From the NCBI GenBank assembly GCA_964538085.1, contig CAZIDF010000019.1, positions 3,621 through 67,620 of the forward strand: a stretch of DNA of 64,000 bases, written 5' to 3'. Positions 36,171 through 45,784 of the stretch are shown here, piece by piece; the stretch's first letter is position 1, and the number at the start of each line of letters is the position of its first letter. Made by a program: the position numbers and the translations under genes. Under the pieces are notes generated by a model, which was not told the DNA's origin, did not search any database, and was given only the letters and a program-made list of their open reading frames with translations. This DNA comes from G020348385 sp964538085. Its GTDB lineage: Bacteria; Acidobacteriota; Aminicenantia; Aminicenantales; Aminicenantaceae.

Positions 36171-36935
36171 ATGAAAAAGGAACATAATTTCCTCGAAAGC
36201 CGGGTGGCTATTGTCACAGGGGCCGGCCGTGGGATTGGGAAAGCCATCGCTCGGAAACTGGCCAAAGCAGGAGCCAATGTGGTCGTGGCCGATATCGATC
36301 CGGTCATTGCGCAAGATACTTCGGACGAGCTGAATGAACAAAGGGAAACCAGTATTCCTTTCGAGGTCGATGTCACAAAAATCGACTCAGTGAATTCTCT
36401 CCATGCAAAAACCCTGGAAATTTATGGACAGGTGAACATATTGGTGAACAACGCCGGCATCATGTTTCGCACAAGAATTTTGGATATCCCTCTAGAGGAA
36501 TGGGAAAAAACATTACAAGTGAACCTGACCGGGCCCTTTTTGTGCACCCAAGCGGTTCTCCCGGGAATGAAGGAGCATGGATTCGGCCGTATTATCAACA
36601 TTTCGTCTTCGGCCGGCAGGAGCGTGAGCACCTTGGGCGGAGCCCATTACACTTCATCAAAAGCTGGACTGCTGGGTTTGACAAGAGCTGTTGCCAAAGA
36701 AGTGGCTCCTTTTGGGATTACGGTGAATGCCATATGTCCTGGGCTAATCGACACGGAAATGGCCCGAAAAACGACCACACAAAAAGAATTGCAGGATTTT
36801 TTAGATGCATTCCCCATTAACAGGATCGGAACTCCCGAAGAAGTAGGGGATTTGGTCGTTTTCCTCAGTTCTGACAAAGCAGCCTACATAACAGGGGCGT
36901 CGCTGGATATCAATGGCGGCGACCTCATGATTTAG
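36171..36935 (+). CDS. Short-chain dehydrogenase/reductase (FabG-like)
   Basis: 254-residue NAD(P)-dependent oxidoreductase. The cofactor motif TGAGRGIG, the NNAGI motif near residue 88, and the catalytic Ser...YTSSK set are all present, followed by the NAICPGLIDTEM loop typical of FabG-like members. The ATG at 36171 is favoured over the GTG at 36162 because AAAGG lies about eight bases upstream. It stands alone between a minus-strand radical SAM gene and a small membrane-protein gene with its own promoter, so its substrate cannot be inferred. Confidence 0.9.
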   Translation: MKKEHNFLESRVAIVTGAGRGIGKAIARKLAKAGANVVVADIDPVIAQDTSDELNEQRETSIPFEVDVTKIDSVNSLHAKTLEIYGQVNILVNNAGIMFRTRILDIPLEEWEKTLQVNLTGPFLCTQAVLPGMKEHGFGRIINISSSAGRSVSTLGGAHYTSSKAGLLGLTRAVAKEVAPFGITVNAICPGLIDTEMARKTTTQKELQDFLDAFPINRIGTPEEVGDLVVFLSSDKAAYITGASLDINGGDLMI

Positions 36936-36992
36936 CCTGGCCAACCCACCCCACCCTGTCAAAAAGAAATCCATGAATCCAACTCTGAAAAA

Positions 36993-37021
36993 TTGACAAT
37001 TACGTTTTTATTACATAGAAT
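36993..37021 (+). promoter_or_regulatory. Strong sigma-70-type promoter
   Basis: Perfect TTGACA (36993-36998), a 17-base spacer, and TAGAAT (37016-37021, five of six matches). It lies 27 bases before the ATG of the small membrane protein at 37049. This is the best promoter match in the window. Confidence 0.7.
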
Positions 37022-37048
37022 CGTTTTACTTTTCATCAGGAGGGAATC

Positions 37049-37471
37049 ATGAGCGATACACAAACTCCTCAGGTCGTTGCCAGTGAAGCGTCACGCCAAG
37101 TTTCCGGACCGGCCACAGGTCTTTTGGTCACAGGGATCATCGGCGCATTTTTTGCTTGCTTAACATTGATCGCGAGCATTGTGGGCATGAGTTTTGCTCC
37201 GTTTATCAGGGATGAAATCCCCGATCGGTACGCAGAATTCTGGGAAGGATCCGTTGGAGCTGCAAGCTCCATTGTCGGAATTGTGGTTGCTGCATTTATC
37301 ATTTTTGCCGCACTCAAGATGCGAGATTTGAAACAATGGGAAATGTGTCTCGCTGCAAGCATTGTCGCGATGATCCCTTGCATCAGCCCCTGTTGTATAT
37401 TGGGCCTGCCGATCGGGATTTGGGCCTTGGTAGTCTTGTTGAGGCCCGAGGTCAAAGAAGCTTTTCGCTAA
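37049..37471 (+). CDS. Small four-segment membrane protein, unknown
   Basis: 140 residues with about three to four membrane segments: TGIIGAFFACLTLIASIVG, AASSIVGIVVAAFIIFAAL, and a final double stretch containing two Cys pairs (MIPCISPCCILGLPIGIWALVVL). AGGAGG lies before the ATG. No family is assigned; similar short proteins occur in many environmental bacteria. It is followed 10 bases later by a DUF2752 gene, and such membrane proteins often sit beside DUF2752. Confidence 0.75.
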   Translation: MSDTQTPQVVASEASRQVSGPATGLLVTGIIGAFFACLTLIASIVGMSFAPFIRDEIPDRYAEFWEGSVGAASSIVGIVVAAFIIFAALKMRDLKQWEMCLAASIVAMIPCISPCCILGLPIGIWALVVLLRPEVKEAFR

Positions 37472-37481
37472 ATCTCAAGGA

Positions 37482-37904
37482 ATGAAGCGCAAGCATCTTC
37501 CTCATCTGGTGATTTTTATCGTATGCTTCGGAATATTAGCAGGATGCCTGATGCTGACTCCGCCCAAAAATAATAGCCCTTATGTTCAAATAGGGAATAT
37601 TCAGCTACCAGGTATGTGCACATTTCGGAGTGTGACAGGGATTCCATGTCCAGGTTGTGGATTGCTCAGGTCTATGGTTTCTGCCATGCATGGAGATGTG
37701 GCAAAAAGCATCGAGTATCATAGACTGGGGCTTATCACGCTCCTGTATGTTTTTCTTCAATTTTTATTCCGCTTGGGTATACTGATTTTCCCTGTTTTGG
37801 CAATCCGATTTTCCCGGGCAGATTCCTATTTGAACAGGGGGATTATCTTGCTGGCTGTTTTGTTTGCGATGAATTGGATACTTACGCTTATCAAAATGTT
37901 CTGA
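37482..37904 (+). CDS. DUF2752 family membrane protein
   Basis: 140-residue membrane protein with the DUF2752 hallmark TGIPCPGCGLLRSM (about residues 50-63), preceded by a first membrane segment (LVIFIVCFGILAGCLML) and followed by two more. The Cys-Pro-Gly-Cys motif could bind a metal or form a disulfide; function is unknown. It is 10 bases downstream of the other membrane protein and likely shares its promoter. Confidence 0.85.
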   Translation: MKRKHLPHLVIFIVCFGILAGCLMLTPPKNNSPYVQIGNIQLPGMCTFRSVTGIPCPGCGLLRSMVSAMHGDVAKSIEYHRLGLITLLYVFLQFLFRLGILIFPVLAIRFSRADSYLNRGIILLAVLFAMNWILTLIKMF

Positions 37905-38029
37905 ACTCCTTGCGCTTTTTCTTTTCATTCTTGAAATATGGGTGGATTCATTAATTCATTGCAAGAATATTTTTTTTGTTTGATGTATAATTTAAATGGC
38001 AAATGATCCTATCAAGGAACTTTGGCAGG

Positions 38030-38506
38030 ATGGTATTCAAAGGGACCTGTTGTGTTTTTATTTCATTTTTTTTGATCTGGATATGCAATATCGCTCTGAA
38101 CGGAGTTGATGCAAACTCGATTCCTCGTTATCATAAGCTCTTGAAGGACATCCATGACGAAATCCTGCAATTCGGAATAAACGAAGACCCCAACTTGATA
38201 AAAAGAGAGTTCTGGATGGACCTAGATGGGCAAGAAGACAACAAAGAAGAACATGTGGTCATTATGAGACACAATGACGGACTGAGCTTGAAAATGACCG
38301 TTCAAATCACATATTTTTCCAATGATAAAGGCAAAAGATTAATTCGATATGCTAAAGACACAAAAATTGTCCAGTGCTGCGTGAAAGAAAATGATCTTGT
38401 AATCGACAAGAGCGATTATACCGATAAAGAAATGGAGAAGCTTTTTCAGGATATTCTGGTGGGCATTCGCAACAAAAAGGAACTCCTCAAGCTTATAAAA
38501 CAATAA
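38030..38506 (+). CDS. Hypothetical exported or anchored protein
   Basis: About 158 residues, no known family. A hydrophobic N-terminus (CCVFISFFLIWICNIAL) suggests a signal peptide or anchor; the rest is charged and soluble. The ATG at 38030 is preferred over 38003: a TATAAT at 37986-37991 would place the transcript start almost on the earlier ATG, and AAGGA lies 11 bases before the later one. No good -35 box is seen. It stands alone. Confidence 0.65.
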   Translation: MVFKGTCCVFISFFLIWICNIALNGVDANSIPRYHKLLKDIHDEILQFGINEDPNLIKREFWMDLDGQEDNKEEHVVIMRHNDGLSLKMTVQITYFSNDKGKRLIRYAKDTKIVQCCVKENDLVIDKSDYTDKEMEKLFQDILVGIRNKKELLKLIKQ

Positions 38507-38598
38507 ATATAAATAGGTTAAACGATATTCCGCCCATTTTTTCTAATAGATTATTATTTTGGCAATCACGAAATAGCTCTATCTGAAAGGAGTGAAAT

Positions 38599-40287
38599 AT
38601 GAAATTCATAAGATATTTGATTTTGGCTGGAATCGGTATTCTTAGTCTTATAGGGCTGGATGTTCTCAAGTATGCTCAAAGCGGCCCGATAGAATGGGAA
38701 ACGATCTATAACAAAGACACCTGTACCGATATCGTCGTCGGGAAAAATGCCTCTGTGGACGGGTCTGTGATCACTTCCCACACCGGATGCTGTCCGGAGT
38801 GCCGGGTGCATGTCGTGCCGGCTCAGACCTTTAAAAAAGGGACAATGGCACCGGTTTATTACGGGCTTCAAGATGTTAAAAAACCACTGCGCGATTACGG
38901 CACGGTTATCGGCACCATTCCTCAGGTGGCTAAAACATATAAATATTTTCACACCGGGTATCCCCATATCAATGAGCGCCAATTAGCCATCGGTGAGAGC
39001 ACATTGAGCCAGAGACAGGAGTTACAGGTGGACATCGAATCAGGCAAACAGATCATGACCATCGAGCAGGCTACCCTTTTTGCTCTTCAGAGATGTACAA
39101 AAGCGAGAGAGGCCATCGCATTGATCACGAGTCTTGTCGAGGAGTACGGATTTTTGCCCTCCTGCGGGCCTGAATCGGAAGCTCTTTGCATTGCAGATAC
39201 CGAAGAAGCATGGGTTCTGGAGGTTTTTTCTGTTGGAAGGGATTGGGATCCAGGAAGCGGGGAGCTGGGTGCCATTTGGGCGGCACAGCGCGTTCCCGAC
39301 GACCATGTGGCTGTCGTTCCCAATTGGAGTATCATCAAGGAGATCGATCTTAGCCAACCGGATTATTATATGGCCTCGAAGAATTACAAAGAGGTCGCCA
39401 TCAAACATGGCTGGTATGATCCTGAAAGCGGGAAACCCTTTGTATGGCAAGAAGCCTATACTCCCACTCCCAGAGAGTGGGCCACCAGCCGGTTCTGGCT
39501 TTTTTTCAGCACGTTTGCCCCACAGCACAAATGGCCCGATAAGATGCTCAGCTCACCTTTTAAGAGCTATGATTCCTATCATCAGTACCTAGAGCCCCTT
39601 TCGACCTATCCCTTTTCAGTTAAGCCTGAGAAGAAGGTATCCGTGCAGGATGTGATCGCTTTCCAGCGGTCGGTGTACGAGGGAACGATCTATGATATGA
39701 CTTCAGATACAGATTGGATGGTGCCGGACGGCCAAGGTGGGATGAAAAAAAGTCCATTGACCACGCCCTTTCCCACACGGGATATGCGGGAGCTTTTGGA
39801 TATCACCTGGCGGCGTATGGTTTCACGGGGCGGTTACGGCATGGTGGCTCAACTGCGCGGTTGGCTTCCTCCGGAAATCGGTGGCATCTACTGGTTTTAT
39901 CTGGATAACCAACATGTAAGCACCTACGTGCCCATCTATACGGGTGTCGAAGAGATATCGCCATTGTACAAAACGTATGATCCGGACAGATTCAGCGAGG
40001 ATTCGGCACGCTGGGCCATCGATTTTGTGGATAATCTTTTGTATTTGAGATGGCAACACGCCATCAAGGACCTTCAAGCCGCTCGTGATCCGCTGGAAGC
40101 GGATTTTTTTGGTAAAATCGAGGCGACAGATGAAGAGGCGCTTAATCTGTATAAAAAGAATCCGGAATCGGCAAAGAAGTTTTTGACCGATTTTACAAGA
40201 TCCGCCATGGAAAGAACCGTAAATATGTATAAAGAGCTGAGGAATCTGCTGATCACGAAATACACAAATAATAAATTGGGTCTTTAG
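38599..40287 (+). CDS. Exported C69-family dipeptidase
   Basis: 562-residue peptidase of the C69 (PepD) group of N-terminal nucleophile hydrolases. A signal peptide or anchor (RYLILAGIGILSLIGL) precedes Cys42 in DTCTDIVVGKNASVDGSV, the likely nucleophile after maturation, matching the family's ACTTILVGKxASxDGS pattern. Downstream blocks such as ALFALQRCTKAREAI and CIADTEEAWVLEV are also typical. GAAAGGAG precedes the ATG. An M28 peptidase gene begins 14 bases after it, so both probably act together on peptides outside the cytoplasm. Confidence 0.9.
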   Translation: MKFIRYLILAGIGILSLIGLDVLKYAQSGPIEWETIYNKDTCTDIVVGKNASVDGSVITSHTGCCPECRVHVVPAQTFKKGTMAPVYYGLQDVKKPLRDYGTVIGTIPQVAKTYKYFHTGYPHINERQLAIGESTLSQRQELQVDIESGKQIMTIEQATLFALQRCTKAREAIALITSLVEEYGFLPSCGPESEALCIADTEEAWVLEVFSVGRDWDPGSGELGAIWAAQRVPDDHVAVVPNWSIIKEIDLSQPDYYMASKNYKEVAIKHGWYDPESGKPFVWQEAYTPTPREWATSRFWLFFSTFAPQHKWPDKMLSSPFKSYDSYHQYLEPLSTYPFSVKPEKKVSVQDVIAFQRSVYEGTIYDMTSDTDWMVPDGQGGMKKSPLTTPFPTRDMRELLDITWRRMVSRGGYGMVAQLRGWLPPEIGGIYWFYLDNQHVSTYVPIYTGVEEISPLYKTYDPDRFSEDSARWAIDFVDNLLYLRWQHAIKDLQAARDPLEADFFGKIEATDEEALNLYKKNPESAKKFLTDFTRSAMERTVNMYKELRNLLITKYTNNKLGL

Positions 40288-40301
40288 AAAGGAGAGGAAA
40301 G

Positions 40302-41852
40302 ATGCCGAAAAAGTATGCTTATGGTATTGGCCTCATTTTAGGATGTATGGCTCTTGTCTTCGGTTTTGCACAGGAAAAGCCGGATCTTGTGACCGTCGCC
40401 AAAATAAGGAATGAAGGATTCAAGCACTCACAGGTCATGAAAATAGCCGGGTATCTATCCGATGTTATCGGCCCGAGACCCACAGGTTCACCCGAGGTGA
40501 CAAGGGCCTATAACTGGACAGCGGGTAAGTTCAAGGAATGGGGATGTAAAAATGTCGAGCTGGAACCGTTCGAGTTCGGGATCGGCTGGGCTCCAAGATA
40601 TGTTTCCGCGCATCTTCTCCAGCCCCATTACGCGCCGTTGATCGCCATTTCAGTCGAGTGGGGATCCAGCACAAACGGGAAAATCACAGGCCAGCCTGTA
40701 TGCGTTCGGATAAACAATAAGGACGATTTTGAAGAATACAGGGGGAAACTCAATGGAAAGATCGTGTTGTACATGCCGCCGCCAGAGACGCCGACCTACT
40801 TCACGCCTGATGCCCGCCGTTACGATCGAGAATCCCTGGATGCAAGATCTGTTTTTCCTGTTAGTGCAGAAGAACAGGATTGGCAAGACTATGTGAGGAG
40901 CTTCGAAGATGATCTCGAAGATTTTTTTCGCGAAGAAAAAATCGGTGTCCTTGTCCGGCCCAGCTCCACGAGGTCCCGAAATTATGGCACGGTTCATGCA
41001 GAGGGAATCCGTTCCGCCCGTTTCCCGGATAGGCCTCGTCCCCTCCCAGAAATAATCCTGGCAGCGGAACATTACAACCGTATACACCGGATCCTGGTGG
41101 AATATCAAGAACCAGTAAAGATGGAAGTCGAGGTACGGAATGAATTTTTTGCTGATGACCTCAATGGCTACAACGTTGTCGCAGAAATTCCAGGGACGGA
41201 CAAAAAAGAGGAGATTGTGATGCTGGGTGGGCACATCGATTCTTGGAGCCCCGGGACCGGTGCAGCAGATAACGGAGCTGGGTGTGCTGTTTGCATGGAA
41301 GCGGTGCGCATACTTCAGACTCTGGGTTTGAAACCACGGCGGACCATCCGGATTGTCCTCTGGGGAGCAGAAGAAAAGGGCTGGGTCGGTTCGAAGAGCT
41401 ATGTGGCAAAACACTTCGGGGACGTGGAAACCATGACGTTAAAACCCGAGCAGGCAAAAGTATGTGCGTATTACAACTACGACAACGGAAGCGGAAAAAT
41501 TAGGGGCATCCATCTTCAAGAAAATATCCAGCTAAAGCCTATTTTCGAGGAATGGATAAAACCCTTCGAAGATTTGGGAATGACGCATGTGGTCACGCGT
41601 GCGACCGGCGGGTCGGACCACGGGGCCCTGGACTACATCGGCATCCCGAGCTTCCAATTCATCCAAGACCCGCTGGATTATGGGACCCGGATTCATCACA
41701 CGAACATGGATGTCTACGACCATCTTATTCCAGAGGACTTGATGCAGTCAGCCGTCATCATGGCCACATTCGTTTACAGCACGGCCATGCAGGAAGAGAT
41801 GTTTCCGCGCAAGCCCCTCTATGATCCTTTTAGATATCCCGTAAGAAGGTAG
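40302..41852 (+). CDS. Exported M28-family aminopeptidase with PA-like insert
   Basis: 516-residue metallopeptidase with a signal peptide (GIGLILGCMALVFGFA). The two-zinc M28 site is complete: His in GGHIDSWSPG, Asp in GAADNGAG, the Glu pair in WGAEEKGW, Asp in YNYDNGSG and His in IHHTNMDVYDH. Residues about 95-260 form a PA-like domain inserted before the catalytic part (KLNGKIVLYMP). Expected activity is release of N-terminal amino acids or dipeptides. It is in an operon with the C69 dipeptidase upstream. Confidence 0.93.
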   Translation: MPKKYAYGIGLILGCMALVFGFAQEKPDLVTVAKIRNEGFKHSQVMKIAGYLSDVIGPRPTGSPEVTRAYNWTAGKFKEWGCKNVELEPFEFGIGWAPRYVSAHLLQPHYAPLIAISVEWGSSTNGKITGQPVCVRINNKDDFEEYRGKLNGKIVLYMPPPETPTYFTPDARRYDRESLDARSVFPVSAEEQDWQDYVRSFEDDLEDFFREEKIGVLVRPSSTRSRNYGTVHAEGIRSARFPDRPRPLPEIILAAEHYNRIHRILVEYQEPVKMEVEVRNEFFADDLNGYNVVAEIPGTDKKEEIVMLGGHIDSWSPGTGAADNGAGCAVCMEAVRILQTLGLKPRRTIRIVLWGAEEKGWVGSKSYVAKHFGDVETMTLKPEQAKVCAYYNYDNGSGKIRGIHLQENIQLKPIFEEWIKPFEDLGMTHVVTRATGGSDHGALDYIGIPSFQFIQDPLDYGTRIHHTNMDVYDHLIPEDLMQSAVIMATFVYSTAMQEEMFPRKPLYDPFRYPVRR

Positions 41853-41985
41853 AGCATTTTCTCCTGAAACCTTTTTTCTGAAAATAAGTATAATCCTAAG
41901 TGTGGAGTCGATTCCAATACCTAAAAAAACTTGTTGTTTCCAATGGTTTTATTTATTATCTAATAGGCCAAAAATTTGAAAAACC

Positions 41986-44382
41986 ATGATTAAGAGCTAC
42001 TTTAAAGCCGCCTTTAGAACCATCAAAAAACAAAAATTTTATTCCTTGGTCAGTATATCCGGATTGGCCTTGGGAATGGCCTGCTGTTTCGTCATTCTTG
42101 TCTACCTCCATAACGAAACCAGCTATGACACTTTCCCTCCCGATGCCGATACCATATTTCGTTTGGTACGAAAAATGCCAGATATTCATGGCCCCAGCAC
42201 CAGAAATCCAATGGCACCGGTGCTGAAAGAGAACTTCCCAGAAATCGAACTGGCTGTCCGCACCTGGCCGCTCAGCGAGGCCTACACCTTCAGGGCAGGG
42301 GAAAAAGGATTCCAGCAGGAAGGCATTCTTTTTGCCGACCCGGGTTTTTTCCGCCTATTCACTTATGAATTTATTTATGGAGATCCGCACAATCCGCTGG
42401 CAAACCCTTCTTCCGTCGTGCTCACCCAAACAGCATCACAGAAATATTTTGGAATGGACAATCCTGTGGGGAGAATTCTTTCCTTCGACGGTAAGTTCGA
42501 CCTGATCGTCTCCGCTGTCATCCAAGATGCGCCACAGAATTCACACCTGCAGTTCGAAGTCGTCATCCCTCTGGAAAAGTTCAACGCCATAGCCGGATAC
42601 ATCTATGGCTATGATGCTTCAACATATCGTCTAACGGATGCCTGGGAAGCCGGGATGTTTATGACTTATCTTATGCTGCAAAAAAATAGTGTCCCTCGAA
42701 GCCTCGAGCAAAAATTCCCCGGTTTCCTGAAAAAATATGCCCCTTATAACAAAGAACTTCTCGATGAATCTTATTACCTTCAGCCAATAAAAGATATTCA
42801 TCTTCACAGCAGTTACCGCTCCGGCTCGGATAAAATCAGCGACATAAAATACATTTACGGGATTATGGCCATCGGCCTTATCATTTTGGCTATGTCCTGT
42901 TTCAACTACATCAACCTGACGACGGCCCGTTTTTCGGCCAGAAGGAAAGAAATCGGAATACGAAAAGTGGTCGGCGCCCAACGGAGACAGCTGATCGGTC
43001 AGCTCCTGAGCGAATCCTCGGTCTTTTTTTTAGCGGCGTTCTTGTTGTCGTTTGTCCTTATCATCCTTTTAGCGCCTGTCGTCAATAACATCTTCGGATA
43101 CAACATCTCCTCGGATTATTTCAGCAAATATCCCTTGTTACTTTTTATGTTTTTCATCGGCCTGTCAGCCGCGCTGCTCAGCGGAACTTATCCGGCACTT
43201 TTTTTCTCGGCATTTCATCCGATGAGCATGATAAAAGACGCGGTTTCCCCTACAGGACGGGGAAGGGGCATCAGGAGCAGTTTTGTTGTCTTTCAGTTTG
43301 CGATCACTATCTGCTTGTTGATCAGTATCGGGTTGATTTATCAGCAGATCCGCTACTTAAAAGGAAAAGATCTGGGCTATGTCAAAGAGCAGGTCTTGGT
43401 GGTTCCCGTAAAAGACGATGAGGCGAGAGAAAGAAATAAAACCATCAAGCAGGAACTGATCCGGCTTCCCGGAATAACCGGCGTCAGTTTTTCTGCGGCT
43501 CTGCCGAATAAAATTCAACGATCCACCACCATGGATCTGGATATTGGCGGAGACCGGATAGTCTTCGAAATGACCAATACGACCGTTGATGAAGACTTCC
43601 TTTCTCTGTATGAGATCAAAATCCTGCAGGGGAGGAATTTTTCCGATGATTTCCCCTCCGATTCAGAGGACTCGATCATCCTGAACGAGACCGCGGTCAA
43701 AATGCTCAACTGGCAAAATCCCATCGGCAGGGAATTGACGATATTCGGAAGGCCAAGGACCGTTATAGGGGTAGTTAAGGACTTCAATTTCCAAACCCTC
43801 CACGTGGAGATCAGTCCTTTGACCTTAAGAAATTCTGGAGACCCATTCCTTTTCAGCTCGATCAGGCTTTCCACGCAAAACATCCCGCAGACTCTTGCCG
43901 GAATCGGAAATATATTTCAGAAATTCACTCCTCAAACGCCATTCGAGTATTTTTTCTTCGACGATTATTTCGAGAATCTCTACCGCACGGAAGAAAATTT
44001 TGGGAAAACCATCGGGTATTTCACATTGTTGGCGATAATTATTTCATCTCTTGGGTTATTCGGGCTGGCCTTTTTCATCACCGAACAGCGGACAAAAGAG
44101 ATAGGCATTCGCAAGGTCCTGGGGGCTTCTGTCTCGGGGATTGCGGGGATGCTTTCCAAGGAATTTGCTATATGGGCCATCATGGCCAATGTTATAGCCT
44201 GGCCGGTGGCTTACCTGGTAATGCATAAATGGCTCCAGAATTTTGCTTACCGTATCGATATCGGTATTGGAATATTTATGCTGGCGGGTGCCCTTGCTCT
44301 GTTCGTAGCGCTGGCCAGCGTGAGCTATCAATCCATAAAAGCCGCTACCGCCCATCCCGCCGACACTCTCCGCTACGAGTGA
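41986..44382 (+). CDS. Orphan MacB/FtsX-type ABC transporter permease
   Basis: 798-residue permease of the same family as the three at the left end (start MIKSYFKAAFRT, end ADTLRYE). It has the N-terminal segment, MacB_PCD-like periplasmic domain, FtsX domain with GIRKVVGAQR, second periplasmic domain and second FtsX domain with GIRKVLGAS. No ATPase, adaptor or TolC-like gene is nearby, so it must borrow an ATPase or be a relocated copy. No strong ribosome site is seen. A TATAAT at 41889-41894 lies about 90 bases upstream. Confidence 0.9.
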   Translation: MIKSYFKAAFRTIKKQKFYSLVSISGLALGMACCFVILVYLHNETSYDTFPPDADTIFRLVRKMPDIHGPSTRNPMAPVLKENFPEIELAVRTWPLSEAYTFRAGEKGFQQEGILFADPGFFRLFTYEFIYGDPHNPLANPSSVVLTQTASQKYFGMDNPVGRILSFDGKFDLIVSAVIQDAPQNSHLQFEVVIPLEKFNAIAGYIYGYDASTYRLTDAWEAGMFMTYLMLQKNSVPRSLEQKFPGFLKKYAPYNKELLDESYYLQPIKDIHLHSSYRSGSDKISDIKYIYGIMAIGLIILAMSCFNYINLTTARFSARRKEIGIRKVVGAQRRQLIGQLLSESSVFFLAAFLLSFVLIILLAPVVNNIFGYNISSDYFSKYPLLLFMFFIGLSAALLSGTYPALFFSAFHPMSMIKDAVSPTGRGRGIRSSFVVFQFAITICLLISIGLIYQQIRYLKGKDLGYVKEQVLVVPVKDDEARERNKTIKQELIRLPGITGVSFSAALPNKIQRSTTMDLDIGGDRIVFEMTNTTVDEDFLSLYEIKILQGRNFSDDFPSDSEDSIILNETAVKMLNWQNPIGRELTIFGRPRTVIGVVKDFNFQTLHVEISPLTLRNSGDPFLFSSIRLSTQNIPQTLAGIGNIFQKFTPQTPFEYFFFDDYFENLYRTEENFGKTIGYFTLLAIIISSLGLFGLAFFITEQRTKEIGIRKVLGASVSGIAGMLSKEFAIWAIMANVIAWPVAYLVMHKWLQNFAYRIDIGIGIFMLAGALALFVALASVSYQSIKAATAHPADTLRYE

Positions 44383-44528
44383 GCCTAAAAGAATTTTCAT
44401 TAAAATTTTGACAGGTGCAAATAAATCCGGTCAGGTATCGAAATTTGGTATGTGGCTTCATTGACAGACTTATGGCGATAGGATAATTTAACTGTACTTG
44501 TTTTCTTTGAATGAGAGAGGAGGAAGGG

Positions 44529-44894
44529 ATGAATATGGAAAAACATGTCACTTTTGTCGCGGTCATTAACATTGCTTTCGGCTTTTTGGGAATTTTTATC
44601 GGTCTAGTGCTTTTAATCGTTCTGATTGGAGCCGGGATCATTTCCCATGATCCTCAGGCGATGACGATTACTACGATCGTAGGTATCGCGGTCGCCAGTT
44701 TTTTAATTCTGACAAGCATTCCCGAAATCATCGGAGGATTCGGACTCCTCAAACGTAAGCCCTGGGCAAGAGTTCTCGTGTTGGTTATCGCTGTTCTGGA
44801 TCTCATGCTCATCCCCATTGGTACATTGATCGGTATTTATGAGCTTTGGGTTCTGCTCCAGGAGGATACAGCCAAGCTTTTTAGATCATCGTAG
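44529..44894 (+). CDS. Small membrane protein, unknown
   Basis: About 121 residues with three to four membrane segments (FVAVINIAFGFLGIFIGLVLL, TIVGIAVASFLILTSIPEII, VLVLVIAVLDLMLIPIGTLI) and a soluble tail. The start follows GAGGAGGAAGG at 44529; ATG 44535 is also possible. The pattern 'GGFGLLKRKPWARVL' is seen in many small bacterial membrane proteins of unknown role. It stands alone. Confidence 0.72.
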   Translation: MNMEKHVTFVAVINIAFGFLGIFIGLVLLIVLIGAGIISHDPQAMTITTIVGIAVASFLILTSIPEIIGGFGLLKRKPWARVLVLVIAVLDLMLIPIGTLIGIYELWVLLQEDTAKLFRSS

Positions 44895-44966
44895 AACCCA
44901 GAATAGGACAATCAACATAGGACTAATTTGATTTCCGCCCATGGGCTATGCTATAAGCAGCATAAA

Positions 44967-45434
44967 ATGCGATACGTCACATATTACGATTCACCGATAG
45001 GCATATTAGAAATATCGGGGACCGAAAATGGAATATCTGCGGTTCATTTTACCGAGAAAAAAACCGATCCAGACCCGGCCATTCCCTTGCCGTTGAAAGA
45101 TTGCTGCAGGCAGTTGTATGAGTATTTTGTAGGAAATCGGATGGATTTTTCATTAAAATTGCAGTTGGAGGGAACGAACTTCCAAAAAAAGGTGTGGAAT
45201 CAGTTGATGAAAATTCCATACGGGAAAACGGTTTCCTATAAAGATATCGCCAGAGCCATAGGAAATGAAAAAGCCGTGCGTGCTGTGGGTTCGGCCAACG
45301 GAAGAAACAATATCGCCATTATCATCCCTTGCCATCGTGTTATCGCTTATGATGGAACGCTGGGCGGTTATGGCGGGGGACTGTGGAAAAAGGAATGGCT
45401 ACTGAATCATGAGAGAAGATTTCGCCGCCTTTAA
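44967..45434 (+). CDS. ogt: Methylated-DNA--protein-cysteine methyltransferase
   Basis: 155-residue repair protein that takes the alkyl group from O6-alkylguanine onto its own Cys. The acceptor is Cys122 in the motif IPCHRV; the helix-turn-helix part (YGKTVSYKDIARAIG, then AVRAVGSANGRN) and the C-terminal GGYGGGLWKKEWLL are all typical. The length fits the short Ogt/AGT class with no Ada regulatory domain. The ATG at 44967 gives the normal start MRYVTYYDSPIG. Confidence 0.94.
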   Translation: MRYVTYYDSPIGILEISGTENGISAVHFTEKKTDPDPAIPLPLKDCCRQLYEYFVGNRMDFSLKLQLEGTNFQKKVWNQLMKIPYGKTVSYKDIARAIGNEKAVRAVGSANGRNNIAIIIPCHRVIAYDGTLGGYGGGLWKKEWLLNHERRFRRL

Positions 45435-45448
45435 CAGGAGAATCGCTT

Positions 45449-45784
45449 ATGGTTAAAACGAGCTATAAAATCGACAACTATGCTGTGAAAATATTCGGAA
45501 ATGACAGCAAAGGAAGTAGAACTAGATGGGGAGACAGGTGCATCCAGCTGTTTTCTGAGGGGAAAGAGATCGCTCAAGCCGTGTTTGCCAAACCCGGACA
45601 AGAAGTGCTCGAGCCCTATTTAAAAGAAGAAAAAATCTATTATTTTGCAGCGAGCGATCAATTTGTCGATGTGATGTACCTGCTTCGGAACGAAAAGCCT
45701 GTGTATATTGCATGGGAACCAGTCCATGATCCGAAAGAACCCGATGATGGAGATGCTTTTTTTTATACCGAAGCGAAAAAGTAG
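45449..45784 (+). CDS. Hypothetical protein
   Basis: 111-residue soluble protein with no family I recognise. It is mostly beta-like, with KIFGNDSKGSR near the start and an acidic C-terminus (DPKEPDDGDAFFY). AGGAG lies before the ATG, 14 bases after the ogt gene, so it is probably in one transcript with ogt and the next two genes. Confidence 0.7.
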   Translation: MVKTSYKIDNYAVKIFGNDSKGSRTRWGDRCIQLFSEGKEIAQAVFAKPGQEVLEPYLKEEKIYYFAASDQFVDVMYLLRNEKPVYIAWEPVHDPKEPDDGDAFFYTEAKK

